Of a stretch of 22,352 nucleotides of DNA, positions 5,880 to 12,391 are shown piece after piece; positions within the stretch are counted from its first letter, which is position 1, and every line of letters begins with the position of its first letter. The notes beneath the pieces are model-generated. The model did no database searches. It was not told where the DNA came from and worked only from the letters and a program-made list of their open reading frames with translations. Origin of the DNA: a virus; IMG/VR virus record IMGVR_UViG_3300024062_000076, positions 1 through 22,352 of that record; one strand, 5' to 3'. The position numbers and the translations under genes are program-made.

Positions 5880-7998
5880 CACTATAATAAACGAAGCACT
5901 GCGAATAGTGCAAGACTTTGGTTTGAAAGTATTCCCGTGCAGCGTGGACAAGAAGCCGCTCACGGCGTGGCGGGACGAGGCGACGTCTGATCCTGACAAG
6001 GTGAAAGAGCTGTTCAGCCACTCCTCTGCCGCCCTTGTCGGCGTCCCGGCTGGAGAGACGAACGACCTCTTCGTCTTGGACCTCGACCTCTACAAGGCCG
6101 ACGAGAGCGACATGGTCTTTGACTTTGCGGAGGAGCTGGACCGGCTGCCAGATGTGCGTGTCCACATGACGAAGAGCGGCGGCCTGCACTACCTGTTCCT
6201 AAATCCAACAGGCCGCAAGTGGGCGCGCAATCCAATGGGATCTTGCGAGGGCATTGGCGAGGGCTTCTACTTCATCTGGCCGACGGAAGGCTCCGGCTAC
6301 TCGGTCGAGACCGACGTGCCCATGAGCGATCTCGTTGAGCCAGACGACCACCTCCTGACGCAGAGAGAGAAGATCCGGGGCGCGACAACGACGGGCGCGA
6401 TGATGTCCTCAGAGGACGCGGACGCCTGCATGAGATCTGACGGAAAGACGGCGTCCCGGCACGACGCCCTCCTGCGCCTGACGCACGACTTCGTTCAGGC
6501 GATACCGAAGGGCCACTTGAGCGACATGCAGTGGATGACGGATACGTTCTCAGAGCTGTTCCGGGAAGACTACGGCGACGTCCTGTCGTCAGATCGGATG
6601 GAGGAGCTTCTGGAGGCCCGGCAGGACCAGCACGGAGACTGGCACGGGGAGTTGGTGCGGGCGCTGTCGTATCCGCTCAAGCTGCGGAGATCGGAGCTGG
6701 GTACAGAGCGCATGGTCGAGCTGCTCAAGGGCAGCGGGGAGGTTCCCATCATGCCCGCGCCGGTCAAGGCCGCGAGGCGGGCGTCTACGTATGAGGGCGA
6801 GATGTTCGGTGCCTTCACTGAGGAGGACGAGGACACGAAGCCGTGGCTCGTTCGGAACTTCATGAGAGTGGAGGGCAGCGGCGCGATCATTGGGCAGTCT
6901 GGCGTCGGCAAGACGACGCTGACGGCTCTGTGGGTGGCCGCCTTCATCGACGGGCAGGCGGAGGTCGCTGGCTTCCCGGAGATCGACCGGCCACTCAATG
7001 TGGCGTGGATGAATGCGGAGGAGGAGGCCGCAGACTTGAACCAGCACGTGAGGGAGGCGCAGCGGGAGCTGGGCCTGAGACCCAACGGCACGCTGATCAC
7101 CATGGGGGAGGAGATACTGGACCGGCACGAGGAGGGCATATCTCTGGTGATCAAGAAGAGAGACCCGGAGCTGAACTTCACAGACCTCGTCGTCAACATG
7201 CCGCTGGTCAACAAGATCGCGGACGAGATCCGGGCCGCCGGGATCGACCTCCTGATCGCAGATCCAATCACAGAATTTAACGACGGCAACGAGAACGACA
7301 GATCCGACGCCAAGAAGCTGAACCGAGCGTTCAAGCTGATCGCACAAAAGGCGGGCGTCGCGGTCCTGTACTGGGCGCACACGGGCAAGCCGCCGGAGGG
7401 CAAGAGGCCGGACTGGCACCGGGACGACCAGTTCTCTCAGCGCGGGTCGTCGCAGAACATTGGCGCAGTCAAGACGTCCGGCACCCTGACGCCGTGCCTG
7501 CCGCCGGGTAAGGCGGACGAGGCGCAGTCCTATTACGCAAAGTCGCGTGACCACGACCGCTTCCCGGAGGTGCCCAACATCGTAAGGATGAAGCTCCTGA
7601 AGGTGAAGAAGTGCCCGGCCAGACTGGACCTGTACTACGACATCAAGCCGGGGTCTCGCGACCGTGACATACCGGTGGCGCACTACGTGGACAGCCAGAC
7701 TGCGGTCAACATGACGGCTGCCGCAGAGGACAAGGACCGCCGTCTGAAGACGCTGCAGATAGGCCAGATCCTGATCGACCAGCTCGGCAATGGCACGCAC
7801 AACAGGACGGCGGTCAACCGGGAGATGGAGGGCATAGAGCTGCCGGGAGGTACAGTCTGGGCAAAGGACGCGAAGGCCTCAACGAAGAAGTGGAGCGCCA
7901 TCCTGTCGCTGTTCTCGGAGCCTGTGAAGATAGACAAGCTCACCATCTCAGCGACGTTCGAGGAGGGCGAGACAGCCTTCGAGGTGTACATCAGATGA
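5872..7998 (+). CDS. Primase-polymerase fused to RepA-like hexameric helicase
   Basis: A 708-aa fusion. The N-terminal archaeo-eukaryotic primase (bifunctional primase/polymerase type) has FPCSVDKKPL near the start, the metal-binding D70-L-D72, SGGLH (102-106) and a GEGFYFIWP segment. A linker of about 140 residues leads to a RecA-like ATPase of the AAA_25/RepA type with Walker A GQSGVGKT (341-348), Walker B IDLLIAD (458-464) and the WAHTGKPPEG strand that follows in RepA-like helicases. The last 180 residues may carry a DNA-binding domain. It would unwind and prime phage DNA for the family A polymerase. The frame is open back to 5656, but only ATG 5872 has a ribosome site (GGGAGGA) after the promoter. 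Iteron-like repeats begin 13 bases after its stop, as in plasmids where RepA acts near the origin. Confidence 0.93.
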   Translation: MSDTIINEALRIVQDFGLKVFPCSVDKKPLTAWRDEATSDPDKVKELFSHSSAALVGVPAGETNDLFVLDLDLYKADESDMVFDFAEELDRLPDVRVHMTKSGGLHYLFLNPTGRKWARNPMGSCEGIGEGFYFIWPTEGSGYSVETDVPMSDLVEPDDHLLTQREKIRGATTTGAMMSSEDADACMRSDGKTASRHDALLRLTHDFVQAIPKGHLSDMQWMTDTFSELFREDYGDVLSSDRMEELLEARQDQHGDWHGELVRALSYPLKLRRSELGTERMVELLKGSGEVPIMPAPVKAARRASTYEGEMFGAFTEEDEDTKPWLVRNFMRVEGSGAIIGQSGVGKTTLTALWVAAFIDGQAEVAGFPEIDRPLNVAWMNAEEEAADLNQHVREAQRELGLRPNGTLITMGEEILDRHEEGISLVIKKRDPELNFTDLVVNMPLVNKIADEIRAAGIDLLIADPITEFNDGNENDRSDAKKLNRAFKLIAQKAGVAVLYWAHTGKPPEGKRPDWHRDDQFSQRGSSQNIGAVKTSGTLTPCLPPGKADEAQSYYAKSRDHDRFPEVPNIVRMKLLKVKKCPARLDLYYDIKPGSRDRDIPVAHYVDSQTAVNMTAAAEDKDRRLKTLQIGQILIDQLGNGTHNRTAVNREMEGIELPGGTVWAKDAKASTKKWSAILSLFSEPVKIDKLTISATFEEGETAFEVYIR

Positions 7999-8010
7999 CG
8001 GTGCAGAAGT

Positions 8011-8114
8011 GGTGCAACTTTGGTGCAACTTTGGGGTGGTTGCAACTTTCTGCACCAGTTAGTTTGTTTGTTTTCAATAGGTTAGTCGGTGCAACTTTAT
8101 TTAGGTGCAACTTT
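8011..8114 (+). repeat. Iteron-like direct repeats, unit GGTGCAACTTT
   Basis: Perfect 11-base copies at 8011-8021, 8022-8032, 8088-8098 and 8104-8114, plus TTGCAACTTT at 8040-8049. All are in one orientation. The first two are in direct tandem; the last two are 16 bases apart. Partial copies (GGTGCAGAAG at 8000-8009, GTTGCAGTAC after the last unit) flank the array. The arrangement resembles initiator-binding iterons. Confidence 0.75.
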
Positions 8115-8179
8115 GTTGCAGTACCAGTAAGTCGTTGGAAACAAACAGTAAATCGGGTTGCTGCAAAATGCAGGCAAGT

Positions 8180-8199
8180 AGGGGTAGTAAACTACCCCT
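8180..8199. repeat. Short perfect hairpin in the putative origin
   Basis: AGGGGTAG (8180-8187) and CTACCCCT (8192-8199) are exact inverted repeats around TAAA. No T run follows on either strand, so it is not an obvious terminator. It may be a protein site or a structured element of the origin region. Confidence 0.5.
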
Positions 8200-8252
8200 T
8201 CCACTACGTATCTGCACTGCGCGAAAGGGGGGAGTTACTGCCTGCCCCTGCT

Positions 8253-8280
8253 GGGGTGGGATCGGGGTGGGGAGGGAGGG
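8253..8280 (+). other. G-quadruplex-type G tract
   Basis: Six G runs of three or four bases, separated by 1-3 bases (T, ATC, T, A, A), fit the standard quadruplex pattern several times over. The tract continues into a 10-base AG repeat. It lies on the coding strand between the iterons and the resolvase gene. Confidence 0.6.
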
Positions 8281-8290
8281 AGAGAGAGAG

Positions 8291-8334
8291 CGGCCCTCGG
8301 TCTGGAGAGCGGTGACGCGCTTGACCGAGGGCCG
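8291..8334. repeat. 12-bp perfect hairpin
   Basis: CGGCCCTCGGTC (8291-8302) and GACCGAGGGCCG (8323-8334) are exact inverted repeats around a 20-base loop containing GGTGACGCG. It is the longest perfect stem noticed in the window together with the 8957-8996 repeat. Lack of a T run argues against a simple terminator. It may be a binding site, an origin hairpin, or an RNA structure in the resolvase leader. Confidence 0.6.
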
Positions 8335-8351
8335 GTGACCCAATAGGGTCT

Positions 8352-8381
8352 ATGGCGACGAAACCATGGAGACAGAGATGA
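8352..8381 (+). CDS. 9-aa mini-ORF, first in a chain before the resolvase
   Basis: ATG at 8352 reads MATKPWRQR and stops at TGA 8379-8381, which overlaps the next mini-ORF's ATG as ATGA. Its ribosome site is poor (GGTGA 13 bases upstream). Support comes only from the overlap geometry, so confidence is low. Confidence 0.2.
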   Translation: MATKPWRQR

Positions 8382-8410
8382 CACACCCAACCAGCGACCT
8401 CAACAGATGA
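8378..8410 (+). CDS. 10-aa mini-ORF coupled to the resolvase start
   Basis: ATG at 8378 is preceded by GGAG with six bases between, and reads MTHPTSDLNR. Its TGA (8408-8410) overlaps the resolvase ATG (8407) as ATGA. The resolvase start itself has no ribosome site, so ribosomes loaded here would reinitiate there. This is an inference from layout; the peptide probably has no function of its own. Confidence 0.4.
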   Translation: MTHPTSDLNR

Positions 8411-8874
8411 TTGTGTTCGGCATTGATCCCGGAGCTACCGGAGGCCTCGCCGTCTTGAGGGACGGCAGGCTGATTGACGCAATGCGGATGCCGACCGTCG
8501 TCGTGCGAGGAAAGCCAGCGGTTGACGGCTCCGTCCTGCATGATTGGATGTACGGCCACCTAGACGGCGGCGCTCTGTTTGTCTTGGAGCATGTCCACGC
8601 CATGCCGAGGCAGGGCGTGAGCAGCAGCTTCCAGTTCGGTAGGATGTTCGGTGCCGTCGAGGCTCTGGCTATCGCGACGGGCCGGAGGGTGGAGCATGTG
8701 ACGCCCTCGGTCTGGAAGAAGGCATTCCACCTGACCACTGACAAGCAGGCCAGCATCGACGCCGCACGCCTGCGCTTCGGTGATGAGGTGAGCAAGTACG
8801 TCAAGATCAAGAAAGACGAGGGCGTGGCGGAGGCCTGCCTGCTCGCTGCCTACGGCCATGATCACCTGCTGTGA
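8407..8874 (+). CDS. ruvC: RuvC-like Holliday junction resolvase
   Basis: A 155-aa RNase H-fold endonuclease of the RuvC type, expected to cut branched DNA during recombination or before packaging. Motifs: FGIDPGATGG with D7, FVLEHVHAMP with E61, and KDEGVAEACLLAAYG near the C-terminus, where D137/E138 and E142 supply the remaining acidic ligands. It is slightly shorter than E. coli RuvC, as usual for phage versions. The start must be ATG 8407, since no other start codon lies between an upstream in-frame stop and D7, yet no Shine-Dalgarno sequence precedes it; translation is probably coupled to the mini-ORF at 8378. It sits between the putative origin and the terminase genes. Confidence 0.92.
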   Translation: MIVFGIDPGATGGLAVLRDGRLIDAMRMPTVVVRGKPAVDGSVLHDWMYGHLDGGALFVLEHVHAMPRQGVSSSFQFGRMFGAVEALAIATGRRVEHVTPSVWKKAFHLTTDKQASIDAARLRFGDEVSKYVKIKKDEGVAEACLLAAYGHDHLL

Positions 8875-9044
8875 CTGCACCGAGGGGGCTGTATCAGGCG
8901 TACAGGCGCAGCGGCCCGGCAGCGCAGCCACACGCGCGCGAGCTATTACACGGTGCATTTAACATAATACCGCCGATAATAGTCATTATGTTAAATACGG
9001 TTATTGAGTGTTATCAAAGGCTTAACTCTGTTAGGCCCAGATAA
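8871..9044 (+). CDS. Possible 57-aa single-membrane-span protein
   Basis: A GTG at 8871 overlaps the resolvase stop as GTGA and opens a 57-codon frame. The product starts (M)TAPRGLYQAYRRSG, continues to a hydrophobic stretch FNIIPPIIVIMLNTVIEC (about residues 30-47) and ends basic (YQRLNSVRPR). One membrane span flanked by positive charges could suit a small lysis or membrane protein. Against it: the frame runs across two strong inverted repeats (8957-8996 and 9008-9047), which suggests regulatory DNA, and there is no clear ribosome site apart from coupling. I rate it a candidate only. Confidence 0.28.
   Translation: MTAPRGLYQAYRRSGPAAQPHARELLHGAFNIIPPIIVIMLNTVIECYQRLNSVRPR
8957..8996. repeat. 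12-bp AT-rich inverted repeat
   Basis: ATTTAACATAAT (8957-8968) and ATTATGTTAAAT (8985-8996) are perfect inverted repeats around a 16-base centre. AT content is far above that of its surroundings. It could be a protein-binding site for the terminase small subunit or a late regulator. No T run fits a terminator. Confidence 0.6.
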
Positions 9045-9047
9045 CAC
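9008..9047. repeat. Two-tier hairpin upstream of terS
   Basis: Outer arms GTGTTATC (9008-9015) and GATAACAC (9040-9047) enclose inner arms GGCTTAAC (9019-9026) and GTTAGGCC (9030-9037), which pair except for one G-U, with loop TCT and an AAA/CA internal loop. The 40-base element would fold as RNA or act as a symmetric DNA site. Its role is unknown. Confidence 0.55.
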
Positions 9048-9254
9048 GACGATCACACAACCCAGACGGGAGATATAGGACAGGTTGGGGCAAAAATTGA
9101 GGCGAGAGGCCCCCCCGGTGTGGGGCGCGGCGGGGGGTGGCTGCATATGTACCCCCACACGCACCAATTTTTCATTGCGTTTTTGGATCTGTTTGCCATG
9201 GGGGGGCGGGTTCCGTAGTGTGGGCTTGCCAGAAAATTTTTTGAGGAGAGTTTT
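9045..9254. other. Structured non-coding leader before terS, candidate packaging or late-control region
   Basis: About 210 bases without a gene. AAAAATTG (9092-9099) pairs with CAATTTTT (9165-9172), and nested inside GTGTGGGG (9118-9125) pairs with CCCCACAC (9153-9160). Long C and G runs (9110-9116, 9132-9137 and seven G near 9200) add alternative folds. A 23-codon ORF from 9147 (MYPHTHQFFIAFLDLFAMGG) has weak support. Phage packaging sites commonly lie in or near terS, so this is a reasonable place for one. No confident sigma70 promoter was found. Confidence 0.4.
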
Positions 9255-9671
9255 ATGCCGGGACGTCCGCTGAAACGCCGAGTCGAGAGCGCGGTCAAGA
9301 CGATGGAGCTGGTCGATTACATCGCCAAGGGCGGCACCGTGAAGGGTCTGGCGGAGGAGCTGGGCTGCTCGCGGTCGTTCCTGTCGCGGATGCTGAACTC
9401 TCAGTTTGCCGCAGAGATGGACGAGGGGCGGCGGCTGCACGCGGACGCGCTAGCGGAGGAGTGCCTGACGATTGTGGACGGCCTGCCCGAGCATGAGGAT
9501 CTGACGTCGGCGCAGGTCCAGCGCGCGAAGGAGAGGGTCTCGGTGCGCAAGTGGATGGCGTCGATGAATAACCCCGACAGGTTCGCCCCGAAGAAGGACA
9601 ACGTGACGATCAACATCAATGAGCTGCACCTCGGCGCGATGAAGAAAATGAAGACGATTGAGCATGAGTGA
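9255..9671 (+). CDS. terS: Terminase small subunit
   Basis: A 138-aa protein directly before TerL. Residues about 20-55 (LVDYIAKGGTVKGLAEELG, CSRSFLSRML) form a helix-turn-helix expected to recognise the packaging site; the rest is helical and suited to oligomerisation, ending in a charged tail with KMKTIEHE. It would select phage DNA and stimulate TerL. The ribosome site GAGGAGAG lies just ahead of ATG 9255. The stop overlaps the TerL start by eight bases. Assignment rests on HTH, size and position rather than on a highly conserved motif. Confidence 0.85.
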   Translation: MPGRPLKRRVESAVKTMELVDYIAKGGTVKGLAEELGCSRSFLSRMLNSQFAAEMDEGRRLHADALAEECLTIVDGLPEHEDLTSAQVQRAKERVSVRKWMASMNNPDRFAPKKDNVTININELHLGAMKKMKTIEHE

Positions 9672-11052
9672 CAACCCGTTCGAGGAATTTGTCGATCTGT
9701 ATGCGGACGACCCCGTCGGCTTCGTCAGGGATGTGCTGGGGGCCAGCCCCCTGCCGTATCAGGCAGAGTTTCTGGAGGCGGTGAAGGTCGAGAGGAAGAT
9801 CTCCGTCCGGTCAGGCCACGGGACGGGAAAGTCCACGGCGGCCAGTTGGGCGATGCTGTGGTTTGTCCTCCTGCGCTTCCCGAACAAAGTGGTGGTGACT
9901 GCGCCGACCAGCGGGCAGTTGTTTGACGCCCTGTTTGCGGAACTGAAGCGGTGGATCTCGGAGCTTCCGGACCCACTGAGGGTGCTTCTGGAGGTCAAGT
10001 CTGATCGCGTGGAGCTTGTGGCCGCCCCGTCTGAGGCGTTTATTTCGGCGAGGACGTCGAGAGCTGAGACGCCGGAGGCTCTGGCCGGCGTACACTCCGA
10101 CAACGTCATGCTGGTAGTGGACGAGGCGTCGGGCGTGCCTGAGCAGGTGTTCGAGGCCGCCGCAGGATCGATGAGCGGGCACAGCGCGATCACGATGCTG
10201 TTTTCCAACCCGACGAGATCCAGCGGCACGTTCTACGAGACCCAGACGCGCCTCAAGGGGAGCTGGCGCACGTTCCACTGGAGCTGCGTAGACAGCCCTC
10301 TGGTGTCAGACGAGTTCGTCGAGGAGATGAAGCTCCGCTACGGCGAGGACAGCAACGCATTCAGGATCAGGGTTCTCGGCGAGTTCCCGCTGGCAGACGA
10401 TGACACGATCATACCATTTCACTTGGTGGACGCGGCGTCGAACCGTGACATCGAAGCCGACGGGCCGCAGGTGTGGGGCCTCGACGTCGCGAGGTTCGGA
10501 AGCGATAAGACGGCACTGGCGAAGCGTCAGGGGGCGGTGATCACCGAAGTGTCACGCTGGCAGGGACTGGACTTGATGCAGACGGTGGGTCGGGTGAAGG
10601 CGGAATACGACGGCCTCCCGACGCACCTGCGCCCGCAGGAGATCATGGTGGACGTCATTGGCATGGGTTCCGGCGTGGTGGACCGACTGCGGGAGCTGGG
10701 CCTCCCGGTACGCGGCGTGAATGTGTCAGAGGCCCCGTCGATGGGCGGGACATACCTGAACCTGCGCGCGGAGCTGTGGTTCAAGTTGAGGGGCTGGCTG
10801 GAGCAGCGGGGGTCCAAATTACCAAAAGACGAGCAACTTATTGCCGAATTGACCTCAATCCGCTATAGCTTCATGAGCAGCGGAAAAATTAAGGCCGAAG
10901 GTAAAGACGAAATGCGCAAGCGTGGACTGCCCTCACCAGACTTGGCTGACGCCGTGTGTTTGACCCTGTCGGCTGACGCAGCCACGGCACTGGGCGGGAA
11001 GGTCGTGTCATGGGGCAAGCCCCTACGCCGCGCTCTGAAAGGGATAGCCTGA
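9664..11052 (+). CDS. terL: Terminase large subunit
   Basis: A 462-aa packaging motor and nuclease. ATPase: Walker A SGHGTGKS (50-57), Walker B LVVDE (150-154) with catalytic E154, and the coupling segment FSNPT (180-184). RNase H-type nuclease: D274 in VWGLDVARFG, D330 in IMVDVIGMGSG, and D426/D429 in SPDLADAV. It translocates DNA into the prohead and cuts concatemers. ATG 9664 is preferred; a TTG two codons upstream is possible. It overlaps terS and hands over to the next gene through TGATG. A patch at about 10813-10917 has AT-richer codons (AAA, ATT, TTA) than the flanking GC-rich codons. Confidence 0.97.
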   Translation: MSDNPFEEFVDLYADDPVGFVRDVLGASPLPYQAEFLEAVKVERKISVRSGHGTGKSTAASWAMLWFVLLRFPNKVVVTAPTSGQLFDALFAELKRWISELPDPLRVLLEVKSDRVELVAAPSEAFISARTSRAETPEALAGVHSDNVMLVVDEASGVPEQVFEAAAGSMSGHSAITMLFSNPTRSSGTFYETQTRLKGSWRTFHWSCVDSPLVSDEFVEEMKLRYGEDSNAFRIRVLGEFPLADDDTIIPFHLVDAASNRDIEADGPQVWGLDVARFGSDKTALAKRQGAVITEVSRWQGLDLMQTVGRVKAEYDGLPTHLRPQEIMVDVIGMGSGVVDRLRELGLPVRGVNVSEAPSMGGTYLNLRAELWFKLRGWLEQRGSKLPKDEQLIAELTSIRYSFMSSGKIKAEGKDEMRKRGLPSPDLADAVCLTLSADAATALGGKVVSWGKPLRRALKGIA

Positions 11053-11648
11053 TGGGATTACTCGACTTCTTCACCGGCGGCAGCAGCGCCCCGACTAAAA
11101 CCACCAAAGCATCCAGCCCGGCAGCGCCCCCCGAGAGAGCGCCGTACCGTGGCTTCAGCGGCGTTATCCGAGACGCAACAGACGGCGGCGGGTTTGGTCA
11201 ATCGATCTTTGGCCCCCCTCAAAAAATAGTGCGCCGGGAGACGCCCCAAGAGGATTACAGTTTCTTCCGAGATATTTTTGACGGCGGCGGTATGGGACAC
11301 TCCGCCAACGCGTTCGGCGGGCCTTTTGGTGGACTGCTGAACGCATTTGGGATACGCCCTATGGGATACACCGAGCCGCAGAAGCCTACGGCAGATATGC
11401 TCGCAGCCAAGAATGCCATGATGCGCCGCATCGGCACAGCTCCTCCAGCAGCAAACGCAGTCGCGATGCCGGGTCGCTTTGATCGACCGGAGAACCCCTC
11501 GCGGATGCCCCCTGCTCCTTTTGCGAACGCTGCCCCATTTAATCAGCGCCGGGTGGACTACCTGCAGTCTGGAGATCCGGACTTGAGGGCAGCTTACATG
11601 GCCTATCTCGACATGTTCGACCGCAGTCGTCGCACTGGGCCACAGTAA
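11052..11648 (+). CDS. Pro/Gly-rich putative virion protein, paralogue of next gene
   Basis: A 198-aa protein starting MGLLDFFTGGSSAPTK. ATG 11052 overlaps the TerL stop (TGATG). It is low in predicted order: Ala/Pro/Gly-rich throughout, with FGGPFGGLLNAFGIRPMGYTEP in the middle (cited here in parts: GGLLNAFG, PMGYTEP). The C-terminus AAYMAYLDMFDRSRRTGPQ resembles the end of the 11672 product. This is the position where a portal is normally encoded, but length and composition exclude a portal. Late-operon context suggests a virion or assembly protein. No known family is recognised. Confidence 0.85.
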   Translation: MGLLDFFTGGSSAPTKTTKASSPAAPPERAPYRGFSGVIRDATDGGGFGQSIFGPPQKIVRRETPQEDYSFFRDIFDGGGMGHSANAFGGPFGGLLNAFGIRPMGYTEPQKPTADMLAAKNAMMRRIGTAPPAANAVAMPGRFDRPENPSRMPPAPFANAAPFNQRRVDYLQSGDPDLRAAYMAYLDMFDRSRRTGPQ

Positions 11649-11671
11649 GAGCTAATTTAAGGGGCTTCACG

Positions 11672-12391
11672 ATGTACAACAGAAGCAAATCAGGGAAGCC
11701 TAACCGACGCCCCAAGGGCGGTCTTCTAGCGCTTATGGACCCGCAGGCCGCCTCAACCTCGACTGGCTACGCCGATATTGACGCGATGATCGCGCGATCT
11801 GAAGCCCGCAGCCGGGAGATAGACGAGCTTCTCGCGTCAGTAAGGGCAAACGCGCCTGACCGCCTGCGAAACACTCCCGGATTTCGCATGCTGGCAGGCG
11901 GGGGTGCGCCCGCCCAGCCGGGTATTTTGCCGGACGCGTCAATGGAGCCTATGGGCTATGAGCCGCCCCCAGTCACGGCGGACTACTTCGCCACCCCTGC
12001 GCCTACTGAATATCAAGAGTTCGCCGCCCCCGCCCCTACCGAATACCGAGGCTTCGCGCCGATTGCCGAGTTGCGGGCAGGCTACGATGATTTCATCCGC
12101 GACCAAGGTTTGGTCAACCCAGATTACCCTGAACTGGCTACGGACGCTGATCTCAACGCCAACTATGAGCAGAGCCTCCGCGACCGGGGCATGCCCGTAC
12201 CTCTTCCGCAAACTGAAGGCCCCATGATGACTTCCGAGTACGTGGATCTTCTGGATCGCTTGGGCGCGCTGGTCCCCCAAGATGATCCATTCGACGCCCG
12301 CCTTGGAAACTACATGACGCAAGACGGCATGCAGGCGTACATTGATTACTTGAGATCGATCATGCGTTCGGGCCGTGCAGGGGTCCAGTAA
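11672..12391 (+). CDS. Pro-rich putative virion protein with PAPTEY repeats
   Basis: A 239-aa protein beginning MYNRSKSGKPNRRPKGG, with AAGGGG seven bases before the ATG. A helical part (about 33-60) precedes a proline-rich segment with two near-identical repeats, PAPTEYQEFA and PAPTEYRGFA (109-130). Shared features with the preceding gene are PMGY followed by EP and TAD, and a C-terminus QAYIDYLRSIMRSGRAGVQ close to AAYMAYLDMFDRSRRTGPQ. I infer that the two genes are diverged duplicates. Function unknown; disordered virion or scaffold-type protein is likely. Its TAA overlaps the next ATG (TAATG). Confidence 0.82.
   Translation: MYNRSKSGKPNRRPKGGLLALMDPQAASTSTGYADIDAMIARSEARSREIDELLASVRANAPDRLRNTPGFRMLAGGGAPAQPGILPDASMEPMGYEPPPVTADYFATPAPTEYQEFAAPAPTEYRGFAPIAELRAGYDDFIRDQGLVNPDYPELATDADLNANYEQSLRDRGMPVPLPQTEGPMMTSEYVDLLDRLGALVPQDDPFDARLGNYMTQDGMQAYIDYLRSIMRSGRAGVQ

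Larger units (their letters stand above)
7999..8351. other. Non-coding region, candidate replication origin
   Basis: About 350 bases without a convincing gene. From left to right it holds five (GG)TGCAACTTT direct repeats (8011-8114), an AT-rich patch with GTTTGTTT (8062-8069) and its inverse AAACAAAC (8140-8147), CTGCA-AAA-TGCAG (8161-8173), the hairpin AGGGGTAG/CTACCCCT (8180-8199), a G-run tract (8253-8280), an AG repeat (8281-8290) and a 12-bp hairpin (8291-8334). A frame at 7995-8315 overlaps the helicase stop as ATGA, but its C-terminus is simple translation of the G/A tract, so I do not call it. Repeats beside a RepA-like helicase gene make an origin the leading reading. Confidence 0.5.

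Noticed and set aside
6589-7800. Long antisense ORF (403 codons) under the primase-helicase
   Set aside because: It is opposite a gene with clear Walker and primase motifs; Arg/Leu/Val-rich composition is what GC-rich antisense frames give.
7995-8315. 106-codon ORF overlapping the helicase stop as ATGA
   Set aside because: The start geometry is attractive, but the product follows the iterons (repeated CNFGATL/GATLF) and then the G/A tract (GVGSGWGGRERES), which is typical of translated non-coding DNA.
9658-9666. TTG start for TerL two codons upstream of ATG 9664
   Set aside because: ATG is more likely and neither has a clearly better ribosome site.
491-11659. Exact 12-base match AAGAGCTAATTT at 491-502 and about 11648-11659
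   Set aside because: Matches of this length are expected by chance in a 22-kb window; the surrounding sequence does not extend it.
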